A stretch of 5,300 nt of DNA, from assembly GCA_900557435.1 (NCBI GenBank), contig USSH01000189.1:1-5300 (forward strand), given 5' to 3'. How positions within the stretch are numbered: the first letter of the stretch is position 1; every line of letters begins with the position of its first letter. The stretch is from an uncultured Coprococcus sp. Its GTDB lineage: Bacteria > Bacillota > Clostridia > Lachnospirales > Lachnospiraceae. Below, piece by piece: positions 4,780 through 5,300 of this stretch. The notes under the pieces are model-generated. The model was not told the DNA's origin. It did not search any database and saw only the letters and a program-made list of their open reading frames with translations. Both the position numbers and the translations under genes were made by a program.

Positions 4780-5300
4780 ATGACGACAGATTTGACCAGT
4801 GATAAAAACAGGACATATATAGCCATAGACCTCAAGTCCTTCTTTGCGTCAGTTGAGTGTGTAGAGCGTGGGCTGGATCCCCTCACGACGAATCTGGTGG
4901 TGGCTGATGCGTCTAGGACAGAGAAGACTATCTGTCTGGCTGTGTCCCCCTCGCTTAAGGCGTACGGAATATCTGGAAGAGCCAGATTGTTTGAGGTCGT
5001 CCAGCGGCTTAAGGAGGTCAATGCCAGCAGGTGCACTATGGCTCCGAATGGGGTGTTTACTGGGGATAGCACGGATTCGGTTATGCTGACAACGCATCCG
5101 GAACTTGCGGTTTCATATATAGCAGCACCGCCAAGAATGGCGTACTACATGAAATACAGTACGATGATCTACAACATATATCTGAAGTATGTTGCGCCTG
5201 AGGACATGCATGTGTATTCCATAGATGAGGTGTTTATGGATGTCACGGATTATCTTGGAATATATCATAAGACACCGTACGAACTTGCCATGACGATCAT
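4780..5300 (+). CDS. Y-family DNA polymerase, UmuC/ImpB type (3' truncated by window)
   Basis: The first 173 residues are present. AIDLKSFFASVE (15-26) is the Y-family palm motif with catalytic D17 and the steric-gate aromatic F22. VYSIDEVFMDVT (145-156) carries the other catalytic pair, D149 and E150. The segment EKTICLAVSPSLKAYGISGR (48-67) corresponds to the finger region whose Arg/Lys residues contact the incoming nucleotide. The wording resembles the long Firmicute UmuC-like group (Bacillus YqjW/UvrX type) more than compact DinB. The enzyme would copy past damaged bases with low fidelity, probably with the sliding clamp; the clamp-binding tail lies outside the window. The start ATG follows GGAGAG at 4772-4777. 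No LexA-like box lies in the 31-bp gap before it, so any SOS control would have to come from upstream, from the box at 2063-2076, or from a site not recognised here. Confidence 0.92.
   Translation, partial: MTTDLTSDKNRTYIAIDLKSFFASVECVERGLDPLTTNLVVADASRTEKTICLAVSPSLKAYGISGRARLFEVVQRLKEVNASRCTMAPNGVFTGDSTDSVMLTTHPELAVSYIAAPPRMAYYMKYSTMIYNIYLKYVAPEDMHVYSIDEVFMDVTDYLGIYHKTPYELAMTI

Noticed and set aside
4849..5097. Overlapping ORFs on both strands within the polymerase gene
   Set aside because: The UmuC-type frame carries all catalytic motifs; the others are frame shadows.

Overview
The window looks like chromosomal DNA from a low-to-moderate GC Firmicute, most likely a gut-type Clostridia/Lachnospiraceae. 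The reasons are strong GGAGG ribosome binding sites, heavy use of ATA and AGA codons, a Bacillus/Clostridium-type LexA box, and the style of the Y-family polymerase and the small cysteine proteins. The genus is not determined. All recognisable genes lie on the + strand; the long antisense frames are shadows.

Layout: (1) 1-1142 holds the C-terminal end of a von Willebrand factor A (VWA) protein, followed by an ADP-ribosylglycohydrolase. They probably share a transcript. (2) 1179-1929 begins with an inverted repeat and a near-consensus promoter. Three small ORFs follow: a 58-aa protein with no recognised family, and two adjacent proteins of 74 and 64 aa. These two are diverged paralogues with the same CX3CX2CX2C motif. 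(3) 1930-2176 is a 247-bp intergenic stretch. It contains an orphan coding-like fragment, a long imperfect inverted repeat ending in T6 (probable terminator), a LexA-like box, a perfect TATAAT and a short palindrome, all packed into about 75 bp. (4) 2177-5300 holds three closely spaced genes: a ROK-family sugar kinase-like protein without the ROK zinc site, a MATE transporter with an unusual repeat-built N-terminal extension, and the N-terminal 173 residues of a Y-family (UmuC/ImpB-type) DNA polymerase that runs off the window.

How they may work together: the first pair would remove ADP-ribose from proteins or small molecules, with the VWA protein as a possible partner. The two cysteine proteins look like small metal- or Fe-S-binding proteins of unknown role. 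The last three genes form a candidate operon. A LexA-like box before its first gene and a translesion polymerase as its third suggest SOS control. A MATE transporter in an SOS unit recalls E. coli dinF (cotranscribed with lexA), but adding a ROK kinase would be unusual. This is the most interesting hypothesis here, and the regulatory link is inferred, not shown.
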